A stretch of DNA of 6,275 nucleotides from an uncultured Ruminococcus sp. (GCA_900540005.1 UQEM01000141.1:1-6275), one strand, 5' to 3'. Shown: positions 1 to 6,275, counted from the first letter of the stretch. Made by a program: numbers and translations. The notes: generated from the sequence alone by a model not told the origin.

Positions 1-21
1 TCCGGTGGACTGTTTTTTAAG

Positions 22-57
22 AGGGAACGCCCTGCAAGGGAGGGCGTTCCCTTATTT
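22..57 (+). terminator. Rho-independent terminator of an upstream plus-strand gene
   Basis: Positions 22-33 (AGGGAACGCCCT) pair perfectly with 41-52 (AGGGCGTTCCCT), a 12-bp GC-rich stem with a 7-nt loop. The T-rich stretch TTATTT follows on the plus strand. The minus-strand side would run into TTAAAAAACAG, which is not a T tract, so the hairpin most likely ends a gene entering from the left edge. One plus frame has a TAA at 18-20 just before the stem, which fits but does not prove a gene end there. Confidence 0.8.
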
Positions 58-74
58 AAAATCATGTTTTGGGC

Positions 75-103
75 AAAAAAAGAACCGCTTGACTGCGGTT
101 CTT
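75..103 (-). terminator. Rho-independent terminator of the minus-strand membrane protein gene
   Basis: Read on the minus strand, AAGAACCGC (103 to 95) pairs with GCGGTTCTT (88 to 80) around a 6-nt loop, giving a 9-bp stem. The run of T opposite 81-75 overlaps and follows the 3' arm. It lies 8 bases past the TGA of the gene at 111-1304, the expected place for its terminator. Confidence 0.88.
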
Positions 104-110
104 GATCTGA

Positions 111-1304
111 TCAAAGTTTTTTCTTTTCGTCCTCGATAAGCTGGAGAAGGTCGTCCACGGACATATCGCTGACAGCTCTCTTTTTGCTTTCAGTCTTGCT
201 GATGATATCGCTGATATCGGGCGAAGAACTCTTCTTCGGCTTTGCGGCAAACTGTGCGGACTGACTTCTGAGCGGAGTGGTCTTGGGCACGTCGTTTCGG
301 GACATTTCTGCAAGCTGCGACTTTGAGAGGATCCCCGTGTTGTCAGCCACAGGTTCAGCAGCGGCAGCAGCCTTTACAGCCTTGATGTTGAATGTGCCTG
401 TTCTCTCAGCCTCGGCTGTCTTGCGGAGCATTTCCTCACGCAGAGTATCCGCGGTGGGAGCTGTAGATGATGACGAACCGATGTTTCTTGCGGCAAAAGT
501 GGATTCTGCACTGCGCTGTGCCTTGAACTGCATGGTGCGCTCCTTCTCCTTCTGATAGGGAGAATCGGGATTTACGCGCTTCTGGCTGAAATTCTCTGCG
601 ATAGACATCTTCTTGCGTTCAAGTTCGTTGCTCGGCTGGATTTCCTGCGAGGGTTCAAAGAGAGGAGTATTTGCGTTCTTTTCGTGGCTTCTTCTTGCGG
701 AAGCATCGTTCTGCTTTTCCTCCTCGTCGTATTCGTAGAAGTCGAAATCGTCATCTTCCTCCTCATCGGTGCTTCTTGATGACGCGATCCTGACAATGAG
801 GAATATAAGCAGGATAACGCACGGAAGAACGAGGAGCGAGAGGATACCCTTTACGGAGAGCGCGAAAGTAATGAACGCGCCAAGCTCGCGGCTCTGTGTA
901 TGACCTGTGCAGATAGCGGCAATACTGCTCTTGGGGATAGAGTCCGTGCTGCCGATATTTGATGCGTCAGAGGTGATGTATCGTGAAGTGCCGTCCTCGG
1001 CGGTGATTATATCAAAAATGCTCAAAACGTGAAGCTCCGTGGGGGCAGCAGCGGGATAGCACAGGACGATATCGCCCTTATTGAGAGTAACATTTGCCGC
1101 ATCGGGAGCTAAAAGGGCTGCGCCAACGGTAAGATTATCGCCCATATTGTCGGTCTCCTTGACGACGTAGACGTATTTTCCCATAAGCTTGGGAGTCTTG
1201 CCGCCCGCGAAAGCGATATTCACGGTAAGGGTAGCTGCGACGGAAATTATGCACAGCAGTATGATAACGAATTTAAGAACAGAGAAGCCCTTTTTCTTTT
1301 CCAT
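111..1304 (-). CDS. Two-pass membrane protein with SipW-like signal peptidase (S26) fold lacking catalytic residues, long cytoplasmic tail
   Basis: 397 residues. Seen: a basic N-terminus (MEKKK), a first membrane segment at about 8-33, an outer domain at about 34-142, a second membrane segment at about 143-173, then a hydrophilic, probably disordered tail. The tail starts with an acidic run (about 180-197, rich in D/E) and ends in a short helix-like segment (381-391) and KKKL. The outer domain follows the SipW/archaeal-type signal peptidase pattern: PKLMGKYVYVV, then NM where the nucleophile S-M is expected, NKGDIV, an IFDI strand, YITSDASN in place of the usual T-K-G-D-N-N, IPKSSI and LGAFITF. 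By this alignment from memory, the nucleophile serine is N53 and the general-base histidine is L94; only D113 remains. I infer a non-proteolytic homologue; its role is unknown. The start is supported by AAAAGGA (1316-1322 on the minus strand), 11 nt before the ATG. It is monocistronic within the window, with its own promoter and terminator. Confidence 0.88.
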   Translation of the reverse strand: MEKKKGFSVLKFVIILLCIISVAATLTVNIAFAGGKTPKLMGKYVYVVKETDNMGDNLTVGAALLAPDAANVTLNKGDIVLCYPAAAPTELHVLSIFDIITAEDGTSRYITSDASNIGSTDSIPKSSIAAICTGHTQSRELGAFITFALSVKGILSLLVLPCVILLIFLIVRIASSRSTDEEEDDDFDFYEYDEEEKQNDASARRSHEKNANTPLFEPSQEIQPSNELERKKMSIAENFSQKRVNPDSPYQKEKERTMQFKAQRSAESTFAARNIGSSSSTAPTADTLREEMLRKTAEAERTGTFNIKAVKAAAAAEPVADNTGILSKSQLAEMSRNDVPKTTPLRSQSAQFAAKPKKSSSPDISDIISKTESKKRAVSDMSVDDLLQLIEDEKKKL

Positions 1305-1315
1305 AATAGATCATT

Positions 1316-1322
1316 TCCTTTT
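1316..1322 (-). promoter_or_regulatory. Ribosome binding site of the SipW-like gene
   Basis: The minus strand reads AAAAGGA, 11 nt before the ATG at 1304. The spacing is on the long side, but no other in-frame start nearby has a better site, and this start gives a well-formed basic end plus membrane segment. Confidence 0.7.
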
Positions 1323-1364
1323 CTTTTGTAGTCTTGCTTTGTTGTTCTACGGTTTCTGTTTTTT

Positions 1365-1390
1365 CAACATAACACCACATTAAGATGTTG
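1365..1390 (-). repeat. Small inverted repeat at the 5' end of the SipW-like transcript
   Basis: CAACAT (1365-1370) and ATGTTG (1385-1390) are perfect 6-bp inverted repeats around a 14-nt loop. They lie within a few bases of the start site predicted from the promoter at 1399-1427. They could be a 5' stabilising hairpin or an operator; six base pairs with a long loop may also be chance. Confidence 0.3.
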
Positions 1391-1398
1391 TCCTTTAC

Positions 1399-1427
1399 AT
1401 TATAGCACATAGTTTCAGAAAAATCAA
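1399..1427 (-). promoter_or_regulatory. Sigma-A promoter for the SipW-like gene
   Basis: On the minus strand, the -35 box TTGATT (1427-1422) is followed by a 17-nt spacer and a perfect -10 TATAAT (1404-1399), preceded by TGC as an extended -10. Transcription should start near 1392, giving a leader of about 88 nt. Confidence 0.8.
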
Positions 1428-1657
1428 CAACCGTAACAAAAAAAGTCTTGAATAATACGGAAAAACAAACCTGCGGAAAAAGATCGGGAAAAATATTTTA
1501 ATAATAGTGAATATGCACAATTATGCCTGTTAATAATATTGCCGATGGTTAAATGTTACAAAAAGGATAGAACAATTTCTCTTGCGGAAACGCATGGATT
1601 TACGCAAATTTTCGTAATATGTATATCTCGTTGATAAATATTTGTTGAAATATACAG
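1428..1657. other. AT-rich core of the divergent intergenic region, no gene seen
   Basis: This is the middle of the 507-bp gap between the two divergent genes. I see no credible ORF, tRNA or terminator. It holds three CGG-plus-A-run motifs (1458-1465, 1474-1481, 1485-1493). It also holds overlapping small inverted repeats at 1583-1617: TGCG-GAAA-CGCA at 1583-1594, and TTACG/CGTAA at 1600-1604 and 1613-1617. These are candidate binding sites only. I found no convincing catabolite-responsive (cre) sequence. Confidence 0.5.
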
Positions 1658-1686
1658 TTGAAAAATTTGCAAAAAAATAGTATAAT
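1658..1686 (+). promoter_or_regulatory. Sigma-A promoter for glgP
   Basis: The -35 box TTGAAA (1658-1663), a 17-nt spacer and a perfect -10 TATAAT (1681-1686) form a near-consensus promoter. Transcription should start near 1693, leaving an untranslated leader of about 119 nt before the glgP ATG. Confidence 0.88.
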
Positions 1687-1694
1687 TATTTTAT

Positions 1695-1756
1695 ACCGCT
1701 TGTAATTTGCTTTTCGCGCGGTTTTATGTTAAAAATCTGTAAATCAGCGAAAGCAA
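1695..1756 (+). ncRNA. Possible H-type pseudoknot in the glgP leader
   Basis: Two complementary pairs interlock. ACCGC (1695-1699) pairs with GCGGT (1718-1722). TTGCTTTTCGC (1707-1717) pairs with GCGAAAGCAA (1747-1756) with one bulged T. The second helix starts in the loop of the first and closes beyond it, with zero nt between 1717 and 1718, so the helices could stack. The long third loop (1723-1746) is A/T-rich. It matches no riboswitch class I recognise, and chance pairing is possible. Confidence 0.3.
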
Positions 1757-1776
1757 TATACTAAGAGTAATACGCA

Positions 1777-1794
1777 GCCGCCTGCATAAGCGGC
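1777..1794 (+). repeat. Small hairpin just before the glgP ribosome binding site
   Basis: GCCGC (1777-1781) pairs with GCGGC (1790-1794) around an 8-nt loop. It ends 6 nt before the GGAG of glgP, close enough to affect ribosome access if it forms in the mRNA. Confidence 0.4.
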
Positions 1795-1800
1795 AGAAAT

Positions 1801-1804
1801 GGAG
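1801..1804 (+). promoter_or_regulatory. Ribosome binding site of glgP
   Basis: GGAG lies 7 nt before the ATG at 1812, ideal spacing, and fixes the start of the phosphorylase. Confidence 0.85.
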
Positions 1805-1811
1805 AGTAAGT

Positions 1812-4226
1812 ATGGCTAATTTGGCTAACAAAAAGATAAACCCCCTTATGGAACGCATTAAGGAAGAATTTCCTCGAAAGCTCCAGCTTCTTTACAGTGT
1901 TTCACCCGAAGAGGCATCGGATAAGCAGGTTTATCATGTTCTTTCTTCTATTATCGTAGAAATACTCGGCGCTAAGAGACAGAGCTTTATCAATCACACT
2001 CATTCCGTAGGCGGAAAGCAGATATACTACCTTTCAATGGAATTCCTCATGGGACGTTCACTTAAAACAAGCCTCTATAACCTTGAGCTTGCTGACGACA
2101 TCAAGTCAATGCTCAAGCAGTATGACATAAACCTCGACAAGATCTACGAGTACGAGCCTGACGCAGGACTCGGAAACGGCGGTCTCGGCCGTCTTGCAGC
2201 CTGCTACCTTGACGGACTCGCTACCTGTGAGTTTCCCGCAATGGGCCACTCGATCTGCTATGAGTACGGTATCTTCCAGCAGAAGCTTGAGGACGGCTGG
2301 CAGACAGAGCTTCCCGATAACTGGCTCCCCGGCGGTTCGGTATGGCTCGTGCCCAAGCCCGAGCTTGCTATCGACGTTCACTTCGAGGGCGACCTTCATG
2401 AGTACTGGGACGACAGATACCACTATATTTCCCATGTAAACTATAACACAGTTGTTGCAACTCCTTACGATATGTATGTATCAGGCTACGGCTCTGAGGG
2501 CGTTTCCGTTCTCCGTCTCTGGTCTGCAAAGGCTCCGAGCTTTGATATGAATATGTTCAACAAGGGCGACTATGCAAGCGCTCTCGCTCAGAACTCTATC
2601 GCAAACGCTATCTCCAAGATCCTTTATCCTAACGACAACCACAACGAGGGCAAGTCGCTCCGTCTCCGTCAGCAGTACTTCCTCTGTGCAGCTTCAATAG
2701 GCGATATCATAAACACTCACATGAACGTTTACGGCACTCTTGAAAACCTTGCTGATAAGGTCGCTATCCACATCAACGATACTCACCCGACTCTCGCTAT
2801 CCCCGAGCTTATGAGAATACTTCTCGATGACTGCGGCTACGGCTGGGATCAGGCATGGGATATCGTTACAAAGACCTTTGCTTACACCAACCACACAGTT
2901 ATGGCTGAGGCTCTTGAAAAGTGGGACGTTAACCTCGTTAAGACAATTATCCCGCGTATCTTCTCGATCATCGTTGAGATAAACAACCGTTACTGCCAGT
3001 CACTCATCGACAAGGGCTATGACAGCGCCAAGACAACACATATGTCCATCATCAAGGATAACCAGATCCACATGGCTACACTCTGCGTTGTTGCTTCGCA
3101 CAGCGTAAACGGTGTTTCAAAGCTCCACTCCGAGATCATCAAGGACTCTGTATTCCATGATGAGTACTGCTTCGCTCCTGAGAAGTTCAAGAACGTAACA
3201 AACGGCATTGCATACAGAAGATGGCTCTATCAGTCGAACCCCGACCTCACGGAACTCCTCACCGAGACTATCGGCCCGAAGTTCATCAAGGACGGCGCAG
3301 AGCTTTCCGCATTCAAGGCTTACGAGAACGACGAGGCTCTCCTTACAAAGCTTCTTGACGTAAAGAAGAAGAACAAGGAGAATTTTGCGAAGTATGTCAA
3401 GAGAGAAAGCGGTATCATTCTCAACACAGACAGTATCTTCGACGTTCAGGTAAAGCGTTTGCACGAATACAAGAGACAGCACCTCAACGTTATGAATATT
3501 CTTGCAGATTACGCATATCTTCTTAATGACCCCGATGCACCTTTCACTCCCAAGACCTACATCTTTGCTGCAAAGGCTGCTCCCGGTTACTACCTTGCTA
3601 AGCAGATAATCAAGATGATCTGGGCAATTTCCGAGGAGATCAGAAAGAACCCCAAGATAAACAAGAAGCTCTCGGTAGTGTTCCTTGAGAATTACTGCGT
3701 AACCCTTTCAGAACACCTCATGCCCGCAGCAGATGTTTCCGAGCAGATCTCTCTCGCAGGTACAGAGGCTTCCGGTACAGGCAACATGAAGCTCATGCTC
3801 AACGGCGCTATCACACTCGGTACTCTTGACGGAGCAAACATCGAGATCAAGGAGGCTGCCGGTGACGACAATATCGTTATCTTCGGTATGACAACTCCCG
3901 AGGTAAACGAGCTCAAGGCAAGAGGATACAATCCCGGCGAGTATTACAACAATGACGTACGTATCCACGAGGCTATCGACCGTATGTACCACGGGATCAA
4001 CGGCTGCAAATTCAATGATGTGGCAAATTCCCTCAAGGATCGCGATCCTTATATGGTTCTCGCAGACTTTGAAAGCTACAGAAAGGCTCAGCAGTATATC
4101 ACAGAGTGCTACAATGACAAGATGAAGTGGGCTAAGATGTCCCTTAATAACATTGCAGGCGCAGGGATCTTCTCTGCTGACCGTGCTGTAACAGAATACG
4201 CTGACAACATCTGGCATCTCAGATAA
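1812..4226 (+). CDS. glgP: Glycogen/maltodextrin (alpha-glucan) phosphorylase, GT35
   Basis: 804 residues, full length for bacterial GT35 enzymes (about 750-850). The family removes single glucose units from non-reducing ends of alpha-1,4-glucans with phosphate, giving glucose-1-phosphate, in the cytoplasm with pyridoxal phosphate. Seen: GLGNGGLGRLAACYLDG at 119-135, HINDTHPTLAIPELMR at 320-335, VTNGIAYRRWL at 462-472, FDVQVKRLHEYKRQ at 543-556, and the cofactor site EASGTGNMKLMLNG at 652-664, where K660 should hold the cofactor. No signal peptide, frameshift or missing motif is visible. The N-terminus lacks the extended segment with the regulatory phosphoserine of animal enzymes. It has its own promoter (1658-1686), a structured leader, a good GGAG site, tandem TAA stops and a strong terminator. 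The gene is certain as a phosphorylase; glycogen versus maltodextrin preference cannot be told from sequence. Confidence 0.97.
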   Translation: MANLANKKINPLMERIKEEFPRKLQLLYSVSPEEASDKQVYHVLSSIIVEILGAKRQSFINHTHSVGGKQIYYLSMEFLMGRSLKTSLYNLELADDIKSMLKQYDINLDKIYEYEPDAGLGNGGLGRLAACYLDGLATCEFPAMGHSICYEYGIFQQKLEDGWQTELPDNWLPGGSVWLVPKPELAIDVHFEGDLHEYWDDRYHYISHVNYNTVVATPYDMYVSGYGSEGVSVLRLWSAKAPSFDMNMFNKGDYASALAQNSIANAISKILYPNDNHNEGKSLRLRQQYFLCAASIGDIINTHMNVYGTLENLADKVAIHINDTHPTLAIPELMRILLDDCGYGWDQAWDIVTKTFAYTNHTVMAEALEKWDVNLVKTIIPRIFSIIVEINNRYCQSLIDKGYDSAKTTHMSIIKDNQIHMATLCVVASHSVNGVSKLHSEIIKDSVFHDEYCFAPEKFKNVTNGIAYRRWLYQSNPDLTELLTETIGPKFIKDGAELSAFKAYENDEALLTKLLDVKKKNKENFAKYVKRESGIILNTDSIFDVQVKRLHEYKRQHLNVMNILADYAYLLNDPDAPFTPKTYIFAAKAAPGYYLAKQIIKMIWAISEEIRKNPKINKKLSVVFLENYCVTLSEHLMPAADVSEQISLAGTEASGTGNMKLMLNGAITLGTLDGANIEIKEAAGDDNIVIFGMTTPEVNELKARGYNPGEYYNNDVRIHEAIDRMYHGINGCKFNDVANSLKDRDPYMVLADFESYRKAQQYITECYNDKMKWAKMSLNNIAGAGIFSADRAVTEYADNIWHLR

Positions 4227-4250
4227 TAAAGAGAATACTGCCCGATTTAC

Positions 4251-4284
4251 AATGGGGACGTTAAGATTTGCGTCCCCATTTTTT
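4251..4284 (+). terminator. Strong rho-independent terminator after glgP
   Basis: AATGGGGACG (4251-4260) pairs perfectly with CGTCCCCATT (4271-4280) around a 10-nt loop, with a T run at 4279-4284. It begins 25 bases after the glgP stop, so most glgP transcripts should end here before the next gene. Confidence 0.93.
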
Positions 4285-4313
4285 CAGGTTCTGATAAAAT
4301 AAATTATACGGAG
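4285..4313 (+). promoter_or_regulatory. Upstream region of the GH13 gene: ribosome binding site and weak promoter candidate
   Basis: GGAG at 4310-4313 is the best ribosome binding site, 11 nt before the ATG at 4325. TAAAAT at 4295-4300 could be a -10 box, but the position 17 nt upstream is GTCCCC, part of the terminator stem, so no proper -35 is visible. The gene may depend on a non-standard promoter or on readthrough from glgP. Confidence 0.4.
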
Positions 4314-4324
4314 TGTAACCGAAT

Positions 4325-6211
4325 ATGAAACCTATCTACGATACATGGAATTTAAGCTATAAGTCGATTTTCGGCGCAATCGAGCAGTTTCAGGACTGTC
4401 AGTTCACCATTCGCCTGCCCAAGGATATAAGACCTGATTTCCCACCCGTTCTCATTCTTTTCAGAACAGGCTTTAAAGAGCGCTTTCTCAATATGAACAA
4501 GATCACCGAGGAAGACGACTGTTTTGCATATACGACCGAATACAACGCGCGCTACAGCGATGTTCACTACTATTATTTTTCCTATACTCAGGGCGGGATA
4601 CGCCACTACATCAAAAAGGTGAATGTCCACGAGGCAGCTATAGATCACGGCGACCTCTTTCAGCTAACGGTTTACAGCAATACCTACGAGACTCCCGACT
4701 TCCTCAAAGGCGGAGTCATGTACCAGATCTTCCCCGACCGTTTCTGCAAGAGCGGCAAGGTACACGAGAATATCCCCGAGGGACGAGTGCTCCGCGATGA
4801 CTGGGGCGGAACTCCCTACTACAAGCCCGACCAGAACGGTCATGTCTGGAACAACGACTACTTTGGCGGCGACTTTGCAGGAATACAGTCGAAACTCCCC
4901 TATCTGCACGACCTCGGCGTGACCTGCATTTATCTCAATCCTATTTTTGAATCCCACGAGAATCACCGCTACAATACCGCGAACTACATGAAAGCAGACC
5001 CGCTTCTCGGTACTAATGACGAGTTTGCGGAGCTTTGCGCAGAGGCGAAAAAGCTTGGTATCTCCGTTATTCTTGACGGTGTTTTCTCGCATACCGGTGC
5101 AGACAGCGTTTACTTCAACAAGTTCGGACGCTACCCCGAACTGGGCGCATACCAGTCCAAGGACAGCAAGTACTACGAGTGGTACAGCTTTATCGACTAT
5201 CCCGAGGTCTATGAGGCTTGGTGGGGCATTGACACTCTCCCCAACGTCTGGGAGAACAACGAGAGTTATACCGAATTCATCTGCGGCGAGGACGGAGTCC
5301 TCAACTACTGGCTCAGTAAGGGCGCGGCAGGCTATCGTCTTGACGTTGCCGACGAACTCCCAGATGAGTTCCTCAATAATCTCCGCAAGTGCGTAAAGAA
5401 CTACGACAAGGAGAAGATCGTCATCGGCGAGGTATGGGAGGACGCGTCCAACAAGGAGAGCTACGGTGTAAAGCGCCGCTATCTCCTCGGCGACCAGCTT
5501 GACTCTGTAATGAACTATCCCTTCCGCGAGGCTATCATCAACTTCGTGAAGGGCGGAAGCTGCCACGACCTCATCAATTCCGTCATGACTATCCTCGAAA
5601 ACTACCCTCAGCCGACAGTTGACGTTCTCATGAATTTCGTTTCGACTCACGACATTGAGCGCGCAATAAACCGTCTCGGCGGCGAGAACTGTGACGACAA
5701 GAGCAAGGACTGGATGGCTGAATGCTATCTTACTCCCGAGCAGTACGCTCACGGAAAGAATCTTCTCAAGGCAGCTATGGCGCTCCAGTTCTTTCTCCCC
5801 GGCGTTCCGAGTATCTACTACGGCGACGAGGCAGGACTTCAGGGCTATAAAGACCCGTTCAACCGCCGCTGTTATCCCTGGGGACACGAGGACAAGGAGC
5901 TTATCGCCTATGTTTCCGAACTTAGCCGCGTGAGAAAGTCGATACCCAACATGAAAAACGGCAGAGCATATTTCGTATTCAATGATACCGATACCATTGA
6001 CGACCGCCTTATCGGTCTTGCTCGTCAGGGCGAGGATATCGACTATATCTGTTTCGTAAACCGCAGCGATGCGTCCGTAAGTATTCCCGTTCTCAGTTCA
6101 TATCTCCCGAGATTTACGGATTTCGCTCCGTATTACGGCGAGTATGCAGACGATACCCTTACAGTTGCTCCTTACGGATATACGATAATAAAAGCGAAGT
6201 TTCTTGGTTAA
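4325..6211 (+). CDS. Cytoplasmic GH13 alpha-glucan hydrolase (neopullulanase/cyclomaltodextrinase/amylopullulanase-like)
   Basis: 628 residues, complete. Seen: an N-terminal beta-rich domain (about 1-125) like the accessory domains of neopullulanase-type enzymes; a catalytic barrel from VMYQIFPDRF (131-140) to about 530; and a C-terminal beta domain (about 545-628). Conserved GH13 regions are present: DGVFSHTG at 251-258, GYRLDVADE with nucleophile D340, VIGEVWED with acid/base E369, and STHDIER with D443. All three catalytic acids are intact, so it should be active. GVPSIYYGDEAG and DPFNRRCYPWG (510-520) are typical of neopullulanase-like members. There is no signal peptide, so it should act inside the cell on maltodextrins, glycogen or pullulan-like branched glucans. 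The exact bond specificity (alpha-1,4, alpha-1,6 or both) cannot be set from motifs. YNTANY (216-221) has N where many relatives have D (T-A-D-Y), a mild change. It follows glgP, which suggests joint glucan breakdown, although a strong terminator lies between them. Confidence 0.95.
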   Translation: MKPIYDTWNLSYKSIFGAIEQFQDCQFTIRLPKDIRPDFPPVLILFRTGFKERFLNMNKITEEDDCFAYTTEYNARYSDVHYYYFSYTQGGIRHYIKKVNVHEAAIDHGDLFQLTVYSNTYETPDFLKGGVMYQIFPDRFCKSGKVHENIPEGRVLRDDWGGTPYYKPDQNGHVWNNDYFGGDFAGIQSKLPYLHDLGVTCIYLNPIFESHENHRYNTANYMKADPLLGTNDEFAELCAEAKKLGISVILDGVFSHTGADSVYFNKFGRYPELGAYQSKDSKYYEWYSFIDYPEVYEAWWGIDTLPNVWENNESYTEFICGEDGVLNYWLSKGAAGYRLDVADELPDEFLNNLRKCVKNYDKEKIVIGEVWEDASNKESYGVKRRYLLGDQLDSVMNYPFREAIINFVKGGSCHDLINSVMTILENYPQPTVDVLMNFVSTHDIERAINRLGGENCDDKSKDWMAECYLTPEQYAHGKNLLKAAMALQFFLPGVPSIYYGDEAGLQGYKDPFNRRCYPWGHEDKELIAYVSELSRVRKSIPNMKNGRAYFVFNDTDTIDDRLIGLARQGEDIDYICFVNRSDASVSIPVLSSYLPRFTDFAPYYGEYADDTLTVAPYGYTIIKAKFLG

Positions 6212-6232
6212 AGAACGCTGTAACTAATAATG

Positions 6233-6275
6233 GGATTCTAAAGGGTTGTTAACCCTTTAGCGGATTCCAAAGGCA
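6233..6275 (+). repeat. Hairpin and direct-repeat element at the right edge, cut by the window
   Basis: CTAAAGGGTT (6238-6247) pairs perfectly with AACCCTTTAG (6251-6260) around a 3-nt loop. GGATTCTAAAGG (6233-6244) recurs with one change as GGATTCCAAAGG (6262-6273), so a second hairpin unit may start at the edge. No T run follows, so it is not a classical terminator, though it lies 26 bases after the GH13 stop. It resembles short dispersed intergenic hairpins that I recall from Ruminococcus-type genomes; that recollection is unverified. Confidence 0.6.

Noticed and set aside
3..20. A possible C-terminal tail of an upstream plus-strand gene (frame ending in TAA at 18-20)
   Set aside because: Only five codons are visible. 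The position just before a terminator is suggestive, but a gene cannot be supported from so little sequence.
1189..1383. A 64-codon plus-strand open frame across the start of the SipW-like gene
   Set aside because: It overlaps the minus-strand gene and its leader, its hydrophobic run comes from reading T-rich leader DNA, and it lacks a ribosome binding site.
1348..1435. TACGGTT (1348-1354) and AACCGTA (1429-1435) inverted repeat bracketing the SipW-like promoter
   Set aside because: Seven base pairs separated by 74 bases are readily expected by chance; nothing else marks the ends as an element or operator pair.
3708..4217. Minus-strand open frames of up to 169 codons inside glgP, with others at 2106-2435 and 3117-3482
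   Set aside because: They are shadows of the phosphorylase coding frame, without family-like sequence or supporting start signals.
4664..5887. A 407-codon open frame on the minus strand inside the GH13 gene
   Set aside because: It is fully antisense to a clearly conserved enzyme, has no recognisable domain, and is rich in V, L, A and E as expected from the reverse frame of a gene with C/G-ending codons.
1..6275. CRISPR array, tRNA or rRNA gene, insertion sequence or phage genes
   Set aside because: No spaced identical repeats, cloverleaf, transposase or terminal inverted repeats were seen; the three coding regions look like ordinary chromosomal genes.

Overview
The window looks like chromosomal DNA from a low-to-moderate GC Gram-positive anaerobe, most likely a Ruminococcus-type member of the Oscillospiraceae. 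This rests on the protein families, strong AGGA/GGAG ribosome binding sites, sigma-A type promoters with TATAAT boxes, T-tailed hairpin terminators and a preference for codons ending in C or G. The genus is inference from style and remembered family features, not from a search.

Layout, left to right. Positions 1-60 hold the end of a plus-strand transcription unit lying off the left edge, with a 12-bp terminator hairpin. Positions 75-103 hold a separate terminator for the minus-strand gene at 111-1304. That gene encodes a two-pass membrane protein. Its outer domain resembles SipW-type signal peptidases, but the catalytic serine and histidine positions appear to be substituted, and it carries a cytoplasmic tail of about 220 residues. 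A 507-bp AT-rich divergent region (1305-1811) holds a good promoter for each direction. The plus-strand promoter makes a leader of about 120 nt that could fold into an H-type pseudoknot before the start of glgP (1812-4226), a complete glycogen/maltodextrin phosphorylase. A strong terminator (4251-4284) separates glgP from a second carbohydrate gene, a cytoplasmic GH13 alpha-glucan hydrolase (4325-6211). The right edge begins a hairpin and direct-repeat element.

How they work together: the phosphorylase would release glucose-1-phosphate from the non-reducing ends of stored glycogen or imported maltodextrin. The GH13 enzyme would open alpha-glucans or branched limit dextrins that the phosphorylase cannot finish. 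Neither has a signal peptide, so both should act inside the cell. The membrane protein has no evident link to glucan metabolism and is transcribed away from glgP. The items most worth a second look are the apparently inactive signal-peptidase-like protein and the possible structured leader of glgP.
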